The notes below the pieces were generated by a model. It was not told the DNA's origin, searched no databases, and saw only the letters and a program-made list of their open reading frames with translations. The position numbers were made by a program, and so were the translations under genes. From Diadophis punctatus similis (Eukaryota > Chordata > Lepidosauria > Squamata > Dipsadidae), in assembly GCA_023053685.1 (NCBI GenBank), contig JALIGW010000002.1, forward strand, positions 163,820,534 to 163,884,533: DNA of 64,000 bases, read 5' to 3'. Below, one piece after another: positions 35,560 to 47,614 of this stretch. How positions within the stretch are numbered: the first letter of the stretch is position 1; each line of letters opens with the position of its first letter.

Positions 35560-36445
35560 TATGTAAAGGTCCCCTTTGTAGACTTCAGCTCGGCATTCAA
35601 TACCATCATTCCAGATATTCTTCTAACTAAACTAAATCAGCTAGCTGTGCCTGACCACACATGTAAGTGGATCATAAGCTTCCTAACGTATAGGAAGCAG
35701 CAGGTGAAGCTAGGCAAAATCACATCAGATACCTGTACAATTAGCACAGGAGCCCCCCCCCCCCCAGGGCTATGTGCATTCTCTCCGCTTCTCTTCTCTC
35801 TATACACCAATGACTGCATCTTCAAAGATCCCTGTGTTAAAGTATTGAAGTTTGCAGATGATACAACAGTGATTGGTCTCATTTGAGACAATGACAAATC
35901 TGCATATAGACAGGAGGTTGAACAACTAGCCATGTGGTGCGGAACAATCTTGAACTAAACACACTCAAAACCATAGAAATGGTGGTAGATTTTAGGAGAA
36001 ACCTTCCTATACTACCACCTCTTACAATACTAGACAACACAGCATCAACAATAGAGACCTTGAAGTTTCTAGGTTCTATAATATCTCAAGACTTAAAATG
36101 GACACCTAACATCAAAAATGTCATTAAAAAAGCACAACAAAGAATGATCTTTCTGCACCAACTCAGAAAGCTCAAACTGCCCAAGAAGCTGCTGATTCAG
36201 TTCTACAGAGGAATCATTGAGTCTGTCATCTGCACCTCTATAACTGTCTGGTTTGGCTCTGCAACCAAACAAGACAAACACAGACTTCAGAGGATAATTA
36301 GAACTGCAGAAAAAATAATTGCTGCCAACCTGCCTTCCATTGAGGACCTATATACTGCACGAGTCAAAAAGGGGGCTGTGAAAATATCTACAGACCCCTC
36401 ACATCATGGACATAAATTGTTTCAACTTCTACCCTCAAAATGATG
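35560..36445 (+). mobile_element. Rex1-like LINE ORF2 fragment, left part of a split copy
   Basis: It encodes a CR1-group reverse transcriptase of Rex1/Babar type: VDFSSAFNTI (palm), an STGAP stretch with an expanded proline run caused by a poly-C tract (about 35753-35765), KFADDTTVIGLI (catalytic FADD), then after a stop and frameshift LKFLGSIISQDLKW, QFYRGIIESVIC and ITVWFGSATKQDKHRLQRI. The LINE resumes at 38278 after a hAT insertion. Non-functional. Confidence 0.88.
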
Positions 36446-36453
36446 CTCTAGGG

Positions 36454-38269
36454 CCGTGATGGTGAACCTATGTCACGCGTGCCAGAAGTGGCACGCAGAG
36501 CAGTTTCTCCCGGCACAAGGAGCAATCGCCCGTTGCTCTTCCAGGTTCTGGTGTACCGGGCAGCGGGTTTTCATTCACATGGGTGTGCCAAAAACCAGAA
36601 GAGCAACTGTCCATTGCACATGCGCGGTCCAGGAAGATGATCTTCTTGATTCCAGAGTGCGCCAGCTGGTCTGGTTTGGGGATCCCGATGGTCGCTTCTT
36701 CAGGAGCAGAGCAAGGTAAGCTGAGGCTTCCCTCCCTCCCTCCCTGCCCGCGCGAACTTTTTGTGTGGCCTCAGGTGGTTCGGAGCACCAGTGGACCAGC
36801 AGCCGGTGAGGGTGGGGTAGAGGTGGTGGGCTGCCTGCACAGATGACCCCATTTCTGGGCACCTCCTCGCTGGGAGCTGCCATTCCCCAGCCAGAGGCAG
36901 CACTCACAGCCCTGCCACCTCGAGCGGAGCCTCATGGCTCACTCCACCGGCCACGTGGGTCCCCAGGGCTGTGGCCGTTGCCGCCTTCCTTTGGCCATCA
37001 TTTCCATCCCTCCCCACCAGAGGCTTTTTTCCTTTCCAGACCAGCTCCAAGCAAGAGGTGCACAAACTTCAACAGCTCTTGCATCGCCGCCTGCACTGCT
37101 TGCTTGGAGCTGGTCCGGAAAGGAAAAAATGCAGCTGAATTAGGCGGGACTTGCCTCACCCAGGTCCTGCCGAACTGGTCTCCCTATGTAGCCTCCCTGC
37201 TGAACTACGCAACCTGACAGTGATCGCCCACCCAAAAGGAGCCTGCCCTCCGATCTCTTCCGAGCACCCACTCTTTCCTACATGAAAAAGCTGGGGGCGT
37301 GAAAAGCACTTTCCCTCTAACTGCATGCTGTTACTGGCTCTGCACCCCCCCCCAAGATCAACAAGACGCCGCTACCCGGGGCCACTGGCCGCTACCTGGG
37401 TGCAGAGGGGGGTGCAAGAGCTACTGAAGTTTATGCACCACTTGCTTGGAGTTGGTCTGGAAAGAAAAAAAGCCTCTGGCGGGGAGGGAGAGAAACAATG
37501 GCCAAAGGAAGGTGGCAATCGCCACAGCCCTGGGGACCCACATGGCCTCTTGTTGGTCTTGGGGGTGGTGGTGCAGAGCTGGTAACAGCATGCAGGTAGA
37601 GGGGAAGGGCTTTTCAGCCCCCAGCTCATTTGTCTAGGAAAGAGCAGGCACTCGGAAGAGATCAGAGGGCGGGCTCCTTTTGGGTGGGTGATCACTGGCG
37701 TAGTTCAGCGAGGAGGCTACATAGAGAGACCCATTCGGAGGGACCTGGGTGGGGCAAGTCCTGCCTAATTTGGCTGCATTTTTTTCCCTTCCAGACCAGC
37801 TCCAAGCAAGCGGTGCAGGCGGCGACGCAAGAGCTGCTGAAGTTTGTGCACCGCTTGCTTGGAGCTGGTCTGGAAAGGAAAAAAGCCTCTGGTGGGGAGG
37901 GAGGGAAACCCCAGCCTGCTGTTCCTGCCGCCCCCACCCCTTCACGTCTGGCGGCGGCAGTTCTCACACTGCCGCTTCCCTGGTGGCTGCGGTAAGTGGT
38001 AAGAGGTGCGCTGGGCAGTAATGCTCCCTTAGAAGAAGTCTAAGGCACCAACATTTGCCAGCGCGAATGGCCATGCTGGATGCTGCCCGGAATGCGAGAC
38101 TGGCAGGAGGAGGAGGAGCAGCAGTGGCTGATCATTCGCACTGGCAAAGTTTGGTACAGGAGGCTTTCCAGGCCCAAAAGGGGCTTGGGGGGCATGTGCG
38201 GGTGGTGCATGTGTGGGAAAGCAGGCATGCGTGGGGGCAGTCATGTGTGCATGCGCAAGTGGGGCCCTG
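36454..38269 (+). mobile_element. 1.8-kb foldback hAT-like element inside the LINE
   Basis: The left end (CCGTGATGGTGAACCTATG, then CACGCGTGCC) matches the element at 30503. The flanks CTCTAGGG (36446-36453) and CTATAGGG (38270-38277) differ at one base. The LINE sequence is continuous across the insertion. Inside is a mosaic of long inverted repeats: 37136-37350 is mirrored at about 37570-37790, and an ACCAGCTCCAAGCA block recurs at about 37040, 37115, 37445, 37797 and 37865 in both orientations. The right terminus lacks the expected inverted repeat. No transposase. Confidence 0.8.
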
Positions 38270-38277
38270 CTATAGGG

Positions 38278-38701
38278 CATTGCACACCAGAACAACTAGA
38301 CACAAGGACAGTTTTTCCCCCCATGTCATTACTCTGCTAAACAACTAATTCCCACAACACTGTCAAACTATTTAGTAAGGCTGTATTACTTTTATTCTTC
38401 TCATCTTTCCTATTACCTATCTCCTTTTCTACTTATCACTATAACTTTGTTGCTTGTATTTTTACAATTTATATTGTTTTATTTAGTTTCCTAGTGTGAT
38501 TTATGTTGATTGCTTATTTAGTATCCTATGACTATCACTAAGCGTTATATCTTATGATTTATGATAAATGTATTTTTATGATGACTATGATCATGATTTA
38601 TCACTTAAAGCTTTTATGCACACTGAGAGCTTATGCACCGAAGACAAATTCTTTGTGTGTCCAATCACACTTGGTCGATAAAGAATTCTATTCTATGCTA
38701 T
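38278..38701 (+). mobile_element. Rex1-like LINE, right part of the split copy (3' UTR)
   Basis: Continues the LINE from 36445 (CATTGCACACCAGAACAAC, then ACTAGACACAAGGACAG) through the 3' UTR to TTGGTCGATAAAGAATTCTA and the pentanucleotide tail. Collinear with 41455-41872. Confidence 0.88.
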
Positions 38702-39620
38702 ATAACAAAATCTTACGCTCAGCCCTAAAGTTTTAGTTTATCTTCCTCCTTTACATTATAGGGCCAGTCAGGTTCAATTCACACTGTCAGAGTGACTGCT
38801 TTTCCTTCTCTATGCAATTTCTGTGCAATTCAAAATATGAATACTGTGTAGCAGGCATAAGAGTTAGTGGTAAGACAGTAAATTCCAGCTCATTTCTCTG
38901 CTTCAGCAGGTGTAGGATTTAGTGCTGCCCTCTGATGGTAGACATTGGGTATAGCATAGTTCATAATGGGAAGGAAAACGTAAGAAATAACTGCAGTATC
39001 AAGTATAACTTAGATATGGATAATAGTTTCAAGAGCAGACATACAGTTGGGGTTACTGCTATTTCTGTTTCTTAGGAAGGGCTTTGATTGTAAATGGTCA
39101 GAAGGAATCAAAAGTGACAGCACTTTTTCCAACCACACAGTTTATTGAAAAGCAGTTTTTGTGAGCTGCAGTTCACGTCATCAGAGGCATCCACAGTACT
39201 ATTCATGGCTCTCCTGCTACAATGATTTGCAGATGATAGAAAATGTGGTAGGTGATTCTTTGGTGTGAAATGGGCATAGAGTGGGCCCAGCATGAGAATT
39301 ACATCCATCTTATTATTGATAGCAAAACTGAGTAAATATTTAACACCTTCTTTGTTTTTTAATGAATACTGTTTGTTGGCAGACGTGAACTTTCCCATAA
39401 TTGTTTAAACTAAAAAAATAGCTTAGAGCTCATCACATTCATGATAGAATTAAAATTATTCAACTGATGCCTAAAATAGAGTTTAATTTAAAAAAAAACA
39501 GTTTAATGGACCTTGAAGCCATCTTTTGCAAAAGCTGCTGATGGTTTTGAACATTTCAAGAGGTGTCCTGTCCAAAATATTCCAACTTATAACTTTGGGA
39601 GAAGGACTCAAAGAGCTGAA
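38702..39620. other. Unassigned sequence
   Basis: No supported gene or repeat. Confidence 0.4.
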
Positions 39621-39629
39621 CATGGAAAG

Positions 39630-40196
39630 TGTTGAGTTGTGGAAATAACGACAGGAGACAGACTTCCAAGGAACTTCGTTACTAGGCAACTTCTCTGTAC
39701 AACCAGCAACTTGCAGTCTGACTGCTAGCCCTTTTATAGGGAGCTGTCAGATGCATCAACCAATAGCGTTTGAGCTGGGGTGGGTTCTAACTTACCTCGC
39801 TGCCGGTTCGCTTCCTCAAGATGGTGACCACATGCACAGTGCCGGAAACTCGGCTTCTGCACATGCTCAGAAGAAAAATAAAATTTAAAAAAAAATAAAA
39901 GAAAGCTGAAAACAAGATGGCAACTGCATGCACAGTGCCAGAAACTAGGCTTCTTCACATGGTCAGAAGAAAAATAAAAATAAAAAATAAAATAAAAAAT
40001 AATAATAAAAAGATGGTGGCGTCCATGGACTGGCACCGACCGATCCGGTTCGGTGATGTCATCGTGATGTCACCAGCAGGTTGCTACCAGTTCAGGCGAA
40101 CCAGTCTGAACCGTGAGGAATCCACCCCTGGTTTGAGCATTCTTCCGCTCAAACGCTGGACCTGTGTGAAACCATGTATACAGTTAATACATAACA
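39630..40196 (+). mobile_element. Solo LTR with 5-bp duplication, split by a hAT
   Basis: It starts TGTTGAGTTGTGG and ends AATACATAACA (TG...CA), flanked by GAAAG on both sides (39625-39629, 40197-40201). Before the insertion it was about 204 bp. It carries CCAATAGC and CTTTTATAGG promoter-like boxes around 39732-39766. The 3' terminus matches the block at 344-620. No internal retroviral genes are present, consistent with LTR-LTR recombination. Confidence 0.75.
39776..40130 (+). mobile_element. Non-autonomous hAT, 355 bp, inside the LTR
   Basis: The left end TGGGGTGGGTTCTAAC (an eroded CAGGGG start) and right end GAATCCACCCCTG are bracketed by GTTTGAGC exactly (39768-39775, 40131-40138). The interior has two related ATGGTGACC/ATGGCAACTGCATGCACA blocks, each with GCACATGCTCAG-like motifs, and A-rich stretches. 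Confidence 0.92.
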
Positions 40197-40201
40197 GAAA
40201 G

Positions 40202-41450
40202 GGCCAACTCTCTCATCTCCATGAGCATCACATACTTACTCCTTGCAGAATTAACTCAAGTGTATAAGATGAGAGAGAGAGAAAGGAAGAGATGCAACAT
40301 AATATGGCCTGGATATGGATTGTACGGCCCCCATATGGCATACGAACAAAACACTGAAAATACAGAAGGGAGAAAAGAAGGCTTGGTTTTATTCTGATAC
40401 TGATTATGCCTTTTCAAGTTTCCAGTGAGAAAGTTCTGCATTATAACAATCATGACAAGCCGGTTCAGTTTGCATAGCCTGGAGAAGCAGTGGAATTAAC
40501 ATCTGAATTAATCTCTCCTTTGTCTCATTAACTTTAACTAAACATGGCCACCCCAGTTCAGTAAAGAAAATCCACCAGAGAAAGGAGGCATCTGCTGAGA
40601 CTAGTGTATTCAGTAGGATGTAAGCATACAGGCACTCTGGAAGATCTTCATATTTTGAATTCTGAATACATGCAGGGTTCTGATTATGGACTACAAGAGA
40701 ACATGCACACCAGTGCTATTTAACCCACCCGGCCTCCTGCCTCTATAGTATTGCTCCAGCAGGCATGGATTGAGCTCAACTGTGTGTAGGAGAAAAGCAT
40801 TTGTACTGTATGCATGCTGGCTTTCATGTGAGCTGGGCCCTAATAGTACAAGAGAAAAACATTGTTGAACGATGTTGGAAGAAGTGAGGCATATCCAGAG
40901 ATGCTGTGGGGTTAGTACGCTTGATATTATCATGCCAGAATACGACATAATGAGCATCGGTAGGATGCAAAGATGAATCCTTGTAGCATAACAACCAGCC
41001 AGAGCAAATTATTCCTTTAAGGACTGCAGTATCTGGATATATTTAGCTGCATTGATTTGAGCCCACTATACCTGAGGTTATTACCTAGATCGCTAGTTGG
41101 TTAAGCAACATCAGGCTTGACTCCTGATAATTGGATGGACAAATATTATCTCAACTTATCTCCGACAGGAACCAATAGGCCTAAGAAGGCCAGTCTGTAA
41201 TTTCTTTGTCTACCTCCCCCTTCTTATCTGCTTCTATCATCTACTGAAAATATGTGAATTTCTACTTGATGAATGTTTCCTGTAATCATTATTTATTTGG
41301 CCCAGGATTAATAGGTTGGATCTTGAAGTCTATAATACATTTAGTAACTGTCTCCAGACCTACAGTGCAAAGTTATCTGTTTTTTTCTTTCTTCATTCTT
41401 TTTCAGCCTGTAGTTCTCACATTGAAAGACTAGGATGGTCAAGGAAGGCA
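40202..41450. other. Unassigned sequence
   Basis: No supported gene or repeat. Confidence 0.4.
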
Positions 41451-41454
41451 AGGT

Positions 41455-41872
41455 CAAGAAATTGCTTCAACTCCTACCCTCAAAACGTCGCTATTGAGCA
41501 CTGCACACCAAGACAACTAGACACAAGAACAGTTTTTTCCCAAATGCCATCACTCTGCTAAACAAATAATTCCCTCACCACTGTCAAACTATTCACTAGG
41601 CTGCATTATTATTACTATTAGTTTTTCTCATCGTTCCTATCACCCATCTCTTCCCACTTATGACTGTATGACTGTAACTTGTTGCTTGTATCCTTACGAT
41701 TCATATTAATATTGATTGTTTCTTGATTGCTTACTTGAACCCTATGACAACCATTCTTGACAAATGGATCTTTTCTTTTATGTACACTGAGAGCATATGC
41801 ACCAAAGACAAATTCCTTGTGTGTCCAATCACACTTGGCCAATAAAGAATTCTATTCTATTCTATTCTAAAA
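41455..41872 (+). mobile_element. Rex1-like LINE 3' end
   Basis: It runs from TTGCTTCAACTCCTACCCTC (last ORF2 codons) through the 3' UTR to CACTTGGCCAATAAAGAATT and (TATTC)n. The uninterrupted junction CTATTGAGCACTGCACACCA shows what the split copy looked like before its hAT insertion. Confidence 0.88.
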
Positions 41873-42249
41873 TAGAAATAGTTGGGATTTCAGAATTTGT
41901 TCAAGGTATAATAATATAATCTTGAAAGTCTGTTTCTGTTTAACACACTTATACCAATGAAATCAGAATGGGGGAGGTAGTTTAAATGCATTTCTCATGT
42001 TTTCTTCATTTCTAGGGCTGAGTAACCTTTCGTGAAACTGCTTCTCAACAATTCATTCATCCATTCCCCCTTTCCAGGGCCAGGATTAAACTGCATCACC
42101 ATGGTTTCAGCTTCTGTGATGATGTTATTGCTTTTGAAATATCATAGCCTTCATCATTTTCTCTAAATCTGTTTTAAAATTATCACTGCCCCTCTTCTCA
42201 GAGTTAACTAATTTATTTTATTAACTATTTGTTATCAGATTTATACCCT

Positions 42250-42577
42250 GCCTTGATGGTTCAGCAGTTAAAGATGCTGAGTTTGTCGGCTGGAAAGCTG
42301 ACAGCCTGGGTTCAAGAGCTGAGCGCCGCGTGACAGGGGTGAGCTCCCATTCCTTGCCCCAGCTCCTGCCAACCTAGCAGTTCGAAAGCATGCAAATGTG
42401 AGTAGATAAATAGGTACCACTTTGGTTGGAAGGTAACCATGTTCCGTGCTCCTTGGTGTATAATCATAATGGTCACATGAGTACAGAAAGGGTCTTCAGA
42501 TCATGCTGGCTGCCTTGGCTAAGAAATGGAGATGAGCACTGCCCCCTAGAGTCAGACAGGGGAAACTTTTACCGCTA
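42250..42577 (+). mobile_element. SINE with BovB-type tail (Sauria-SINE-like)
   Basis: A tRNA-like head (GATGGTTCAGCAGTTAAAG; B-box GGGTTCAAGAG) is followed by a body with GATAAATAGGTACCACTTTG, GGTCACATGAG and GAAATGGAGATGAGCACTGC. The end CCCCCTAGAGTCAGACAGGG plus AAACTTTTACC resembles the BovB LINE 3' end used by Sauria SINEs. Distinct from the TTGCTA-tailed SINEs. Confidence 0.8.
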
Positions 42578-42619
42578 TCTTTTTGTATCCATCAAGAAGG
42601 ATTCCCATTTTTTCCCATG

Positions 42620-43083
42620 TTTCCCATCTTTATCTAGTCTATTCTTTTTACCTTTTACATGTTGCCTGTAATTTCATTGAGGATTGTTTCCTGACACTAC
42701 CTTTGACCTCATAATACATAATATTAACCCAGAGTGTGCCTTTTCCATTTTTATTTTTATAATAAGCTTTTCTAAGTTTTCTGATTTTGGCTAATGAAAT
42801 GGTATTTTCTCCATATCTCAAACTGTTAATATTTTAGCCTTCTGTTTTGATTCCAGCTGTGTCTGTCACTTTGATAATATAATCATGGTATAAGTTAACA
42901 ATATCACAATAAGTTAACAGTAATTATCTTTGTTTCACTCTGGGTTCTATTCTGAATCAATCTGTTTCTCCAAATTCAGTTCATACTTACAATTGCTTCT
43001 TGTCCATTGTAAAGGATCCTCAGTAGAATAGTCAAATGTTTTGGAACATCCATTAGCTTAACAAATTCCACGTTCTGCCTTTG
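42620..43083 (-). mobile_element. RTE/BovB-like LINE fragment, downstream part
   Basis: The minus strand reads LMDVPKHLTILLRILYNGQE around 42985-43060, matching the BovB/RTE reverse-transcriptase pattern (E-M-G-x-P-x-H-L...LLRNLY-x-GQEA). Frames are broken. The preceding ORF part lies beyond the hAT insertion at 44254-44930. Confidence 0.6.
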
Positions 43084-43091
43084 CTATAATC

Positions 43092-44245
43092 CAGGGGTGT
43101 CAAACTTGATTGTTCCACGGGCCGGATCAGCATTCTATCTGTCCTCCATGGGCTGGTGGCAGGGGGAGAGGAGAGGAGTCAGCGGGCGCATGCGTGTGCA
43201 GGCCCTGCCCTCGCCATCCCGGCTGTCTTCTGTACGCCTGCTGTGCGCCTGCTGTAACAACACTAAACTAACCTTGTAATCATTTTATACAATCGTTATG
43301 GCATGGGCCAGGCCGAAGCTTCCTGGAGGGCCAGCTGCGGAGCCCCTGCTGCCAGACACCTCCCCCCCCATGCACACACATACCTGAAAGGCCCCTCAGC
43401 CTCAGGATTGCCCGGCAACTGCCTCCTCCTCACCGCCCCCACTATGCCAACCCTTCACCTGGCTGGCTGAAAGTTCCATTCTCCAGCCACTGCCCCATGG
43501 TTCTCGTGCCCCCCCAGCCTGCTCTCCACTCGGCAACAGGGGCCGCTCCAGCTGCAGCCCCGGGATTGCCTTCTCGCTGCCCCACCACCCCGGATGGCCA
43601 TCTGGAAGTTCCATTTTCCCAGCCTGCTCTACGGCTGGCAGTGGTGGTAGCCCCCTGCTCGAGGAGACACTAGGTGGGATTGGCTGCAGCCACCGGGGAG
43701 CAGGCTGGGGGGGATGAGAATCGTGGGGCAGCAGCTGGAGAATGGAACTTCCGGCCAGTCATCCAGGTGAAGGGCTGGCATGGTGGGGGCAGCAAGAAGT
43801 CAATCCAGAGGCTGCGGCTGGAGCGGCCTCCACTACCGGGTGGAGAGCAGGCTGGGGAGGATGTGAGAATCGTGGGGCTGCGGCTGGAGAATGGAACTTC
43901 TGGCCGGCCATCCAGGTGAAGGGCTGGCGTGGTGGGGGCAGTGAGAAGGCAATCCCGAGGCTGCAGCTGGAGCGGCCTCCACTGCCAGGTAGAGAGCAGG
44001 CTGAGGGGGTGCAAGACTCACAGGGCAGTGGCTGGAGAGGGTGAGTGGGTTGCTGACAATGGCAGTGGCTGCGTTCCCTGATCCAAGAGGAGGAGGAGGC
44101 GGTGGTGGCGGCACGCTGGGATAGCATGGGCCAGGCTGAAGTGACATGGGCCGATCCCTTACAATTTCCAGGACGGCTGTGCGGGGTGGATCTGACCACA
44201 TCCCGGGCCGGATCTGGCCCGTGGACCTTGAGTTTGACACTCCTG
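43092..44245 (+). mobile_element. 1.15-kb foldback hAT, perfect duplication, inside BovB-like LINE
   Basis: It starts CAGGGGTGTCAAACTTGAT and ends TTGAGTTTGACACTCCTG. CTATAATC is duplicated exactly (43084-43091, 44246-44253). The interior has a long inverted repeat: the 43435-43640 arm (CCAACCCTTCACCTGGCTGG, CCAGCCTGCTCTCCAC) is mirrored twice at about 43680-43800 and 43800-44030, in tandem units of roughly 130-180 bp. CGGGCCGGATC occurs near both ends. Non-coding. Confidence 0.93.
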
Positions 44246-44253
44246 CTATAATC

Positions 44254-44930
44254 CATAAATGACATTCTCTTGCTCTTTCCATCTTATGTTAGCTATCTGA
44301 TCTTATGTTCCTTTGACTCTGTCTGTTCCTTTGGCATTCCTTTCTCCATCCATAGCTGTTTTTGTTTGTAAGATCTTAAGCAACATTTGCTTGTATGGAG
44401 AATTAGTGGAATGGGCCTATAATTTTGTGTTCTCTCTTGTTTAGTAATGTGTTCTTTACAGATTTTTTTCCCTATCTCTCAGTTAATCTTGTTCCTTATT
44501 TGTTCAGTTAGAACTGTTACCCCTTTTGCTGCCTCTTTTCCCACAACTTTCAGAGAATATTTCATCTGTACACGGTACTTTATTTTTTGAAAGCTGACCT
44601 ATTGCCTTTTACATTTCACTTCCTAGTGGAATCAGTTTTAGAACGCATTCTGTCTCAGCAAATGCTTCTGTTTTTTCTCAATTTCTTTTGCAAAAGGTTT
44701 CAGCATATTCAGTTGAATTTTCTTATAATCTCATTTGCCTTACTAGACTGTTCCTATGATTACTCTTAAGTACTTCTATCTTAGCTGAAAATTTTCCTAT
44801 CATATTTCTGATCTTATACAAATACCTTTCATTTCTCCCTCTATTTTCAGTTATTCTTTCCTCGTCTGAAATCAGAAGTCTGCATTCAGACTTCTGATTT
44901 TTTCTGTCTTTTTCATGCCTAAGGAGTTCA
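44254..44930 (-). mobile_element. RTE/BovB-like LINE fragment, upstream part
   Basis: Read on the minus strand, it precedes the 42620-43083 part; pieces such as ERARECHLWI and a possible MDYSK at about 44250-44265 precede the break. The rest is degraded. Assignment rests on continuity with the other half and one recognisable block there. Confidence 0.45.
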
Positions 44931-47610
44931 ACTTATGACCGTCAGAATTTCTGAGCTTACTGCATGAGCCTGACAAAAAGATGTTACTGATTTAAGAGTC
45001 AACTTACAAACTCACTGCTTTAATTATTCAATATGTTAAGGCAGCAACATCCTTTTTTTTTCCAGGACAAAAGACAGAAGCTTGGGGAAAAAAGGATGTG
45101 TGCTATGAAGAACAAAAGGGGTTCAGCTCATTCAAGGTCTTAACAACTTATTCTGAATCATTTTCATTGTATTCTCAGTTCTAATCATTGGTCCTGGCCT
45201 CTGTTTTTTTTAGGTGGTTTTCCTTTCTACATTTTCCAATTCTCATTGATTCCATCCCTGACCTGAAATAGAATACATTTAGAGGCAGTCCACTGAGAAG
45301 GGCATCTAAGCACACTCCTCAAAATAGATAAAAGCAAAGCTGAACTGAAGGCCAGAACATATATTGTTATTTGCTATAGGACAGGTGAAGAAAATGGCTT
45401 CCTCGTAATTTCCCTTCATTCTGTACTGTAACTCAGGTTGAACTAAGAAGCATTTCTCAGCAATTTGCCCACCGTGAAGGTTGCCTTTATTATTGAAAAT
45501 GTTCAGGGGGGGGGGGTGCAACATATTATTGGTAGGAAGAGAACTGGAACAGCCATTACCGTGCTCTTCCTCCCAAAATCCTATTACGAAATTCTTGGAT
45601 GCAGGAAAATTCACAATGGTTGCCACTGTTACAGTTACTATGGGGCAGAAATGGCCTTGCCATTGGAGAAGTCTTCTAATGCAGCAAGTGAAGCGTCAGA
45701 AGACTTTGTTAGGGACAAAGTGCTCCTTCAGAACCACATCTTAAGGGAAAAGCAGAGAAAAGATTTAAAAAGCATCTTCTACTGTCTTATTTGGGGTGGA
45801 ATCAGGCTTTACGCTACAACAACCCTGTCTAGTCATGTGAATTGTGGGTAATTGGGCAGTGGAATTTACTTCCAAAGAACCGAGCTGAAGAAATCACAGC
45901 AATGAGTCAGAGCAGCAGCAGCAGCAGCAGCACAGAAGGAAGGAGCAGTGCAGCCATTTTATAAAACAGTTTCTATTCAAACTGCATGAATCTTCCTGGC
46001 TCTTCAGAGTTATTATTGTATGTCTTGCTAGCTTGTCTCCTTCTCCCCACTCAGCAGCAGAGCATGAGTTCCGGCAATCAGGGAAGAGCAATATGTGGGC
46101 CAGCATTATTGTCATATCTGTAGCAGCAGTTTCCATCGCTTGCAGTGTAGTGACGGATCGCATGCCGAAGGGCCCATTCAACCATGAAATGCTGCTCGCC
46201 TTCCCCTAAGAGGCTGCAGAGGCCTGGCGTTTGCTGCAGAGCCGTGAGGGAAGACTGAGAATCTCTCTTGGAGGGCATGTTGCTTTCACCCCTCAGCCTT
46301 TTTTCCCTTACAAAAGCGACAGCTTCACTCCTGGTTTCATGTTCCTGAAAAAAAATATTCTACCATGAAGCACCTCTACCGGATTGTATGTGAAAGCTTT
46401 TGACTCAGGGCTATTTTCTGCTCATACCTGATCAAGGCATGGATTTGATTTCCTTTTAGCGCACCACCCTCCATCTCGGTCCAACGTTCCAGCTTAGATT
46501 TAGGGAATCTGCCTAAAAGCCCAGTTGGATGGAGCTTACTGGTAGAACCACCAGAACAACTCTCTGGTTGTTTATTTCATATTGTTTAAACCAGCAGAAA
46601 TTAGAAACCCCTAAAGTATGTATCAGAAACTAATCTCTTCCCACATGCTTGTCTCTAACGAACCTCGTGGCCTGTATTGTTGTGCGTTGCTCTGAGCAAC
46701 AGTTCAGCTCATCAGGAATCCCCTTCCCTCCTCTGCTCACAAGAGTTGTTATTGCTCACAAATCCTCTATCTTATTTTTCCTTACCAAATTCACAAGTGT
46801 CCCTAAACATGTGCAGGAAAAAAATCAAGAAATAAAATAGTATGCATGTGTTTAGCAATGCATAGCTAGCATCCCAGTGAAGGCTGTGAGGAGCAGTTAA
46901 ATTGGTTGGTCTTGCAGTTGTCAGTTTCCATATGCACAAACCACCATTCTGTTGTCTTTGCTACAATAAACTAATTAACTTCAAAGGTGCCAGGGTAGTC
47001 TCTGTCCTCTCAAGGAACACACTCAGAGTGAATTCTTGACAACTAAATCTTGGTGTCTGGGTTGGAAAGAAAACAGCTAGGGATGACCAAAGCTGACCAA
47101 AGCTTCAAGAGAAGCATCCAAAAGCAGCTTTGAAAAGCAAAGCAGCTCTGATAAACAAATCAAAGGTGCTTCATGAGTTCATTTCTGGGACTTCTTCTTG
47201 AATGTCTAACAGTAGGAAGGGCCTTGTGACTATGCAGCGGTGTATTTCCTAGACTCGATTCCCTGAAAACACCAGAAAAGGTTTTTTGCAACATGTGCAG
47301 AAGCATTTTCTGGTTCCCAGCTCACCAGAGAAAGCTCCAGAAGCAATACAATCACCTCAACACAGAGACCGGCAAGAGTGTTCAGGGCATTTTATCACAG
47401 GACATGGCTGCAATCCAAGATACCCCAGTTCTGATATACCTACAAGCCAGGGATTCCTGAAGCAAAAAAGTAAGGTTGGGAAGCTGCAGAAGTTAGTGTA
47501 ATTTTTGTGTTGTGGATTTTTCCAGTTAAGAAAGGGATGCTAGTAGCATCCTTATAAAGGAAAAGACATTATTCAGGATGGAAAAGACAAACTCTGAGAA
47601 ACATGATACC
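44931..47610. other. Unassigned 2.7-kb stretch
   Basis: Two frames look slightly coding-like (45465-45851 plus, 128 codons; 46078-46278 minus, 66 codons) but I recognise no protein and no paired splice sites. A (CAG)n run of about seven units is at 45908-45930 and a poly-G tract at about 45507-45516. No gene is called. Confidence 0.35.
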
Positions 47611-47614
47611 ATTA

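Noticed and set aside
36575..38340. GC-rich frames resembling a CpG-island gene
   Set aside because: The whole block is an insertion inside a LINE, with mirrored segments; the GC content belongs to the transposon.
43670..44282. Proline- and serine-rich frames of 114-168 codons
   Set aside because: They are inside the foldback hAT and repeat with its tandem units.
45465..45851. 128-codon plus-strand frame
   Set aside because: It crosses a poly-G tract and shows no recognisable domain; too weak for a gene call.
46078..46278. 66-codon minus-strand frame that looks mildly coding
   Set aside because: Starts with a methionine and has balanced composition, but no family is recognised and no paired exon was found.
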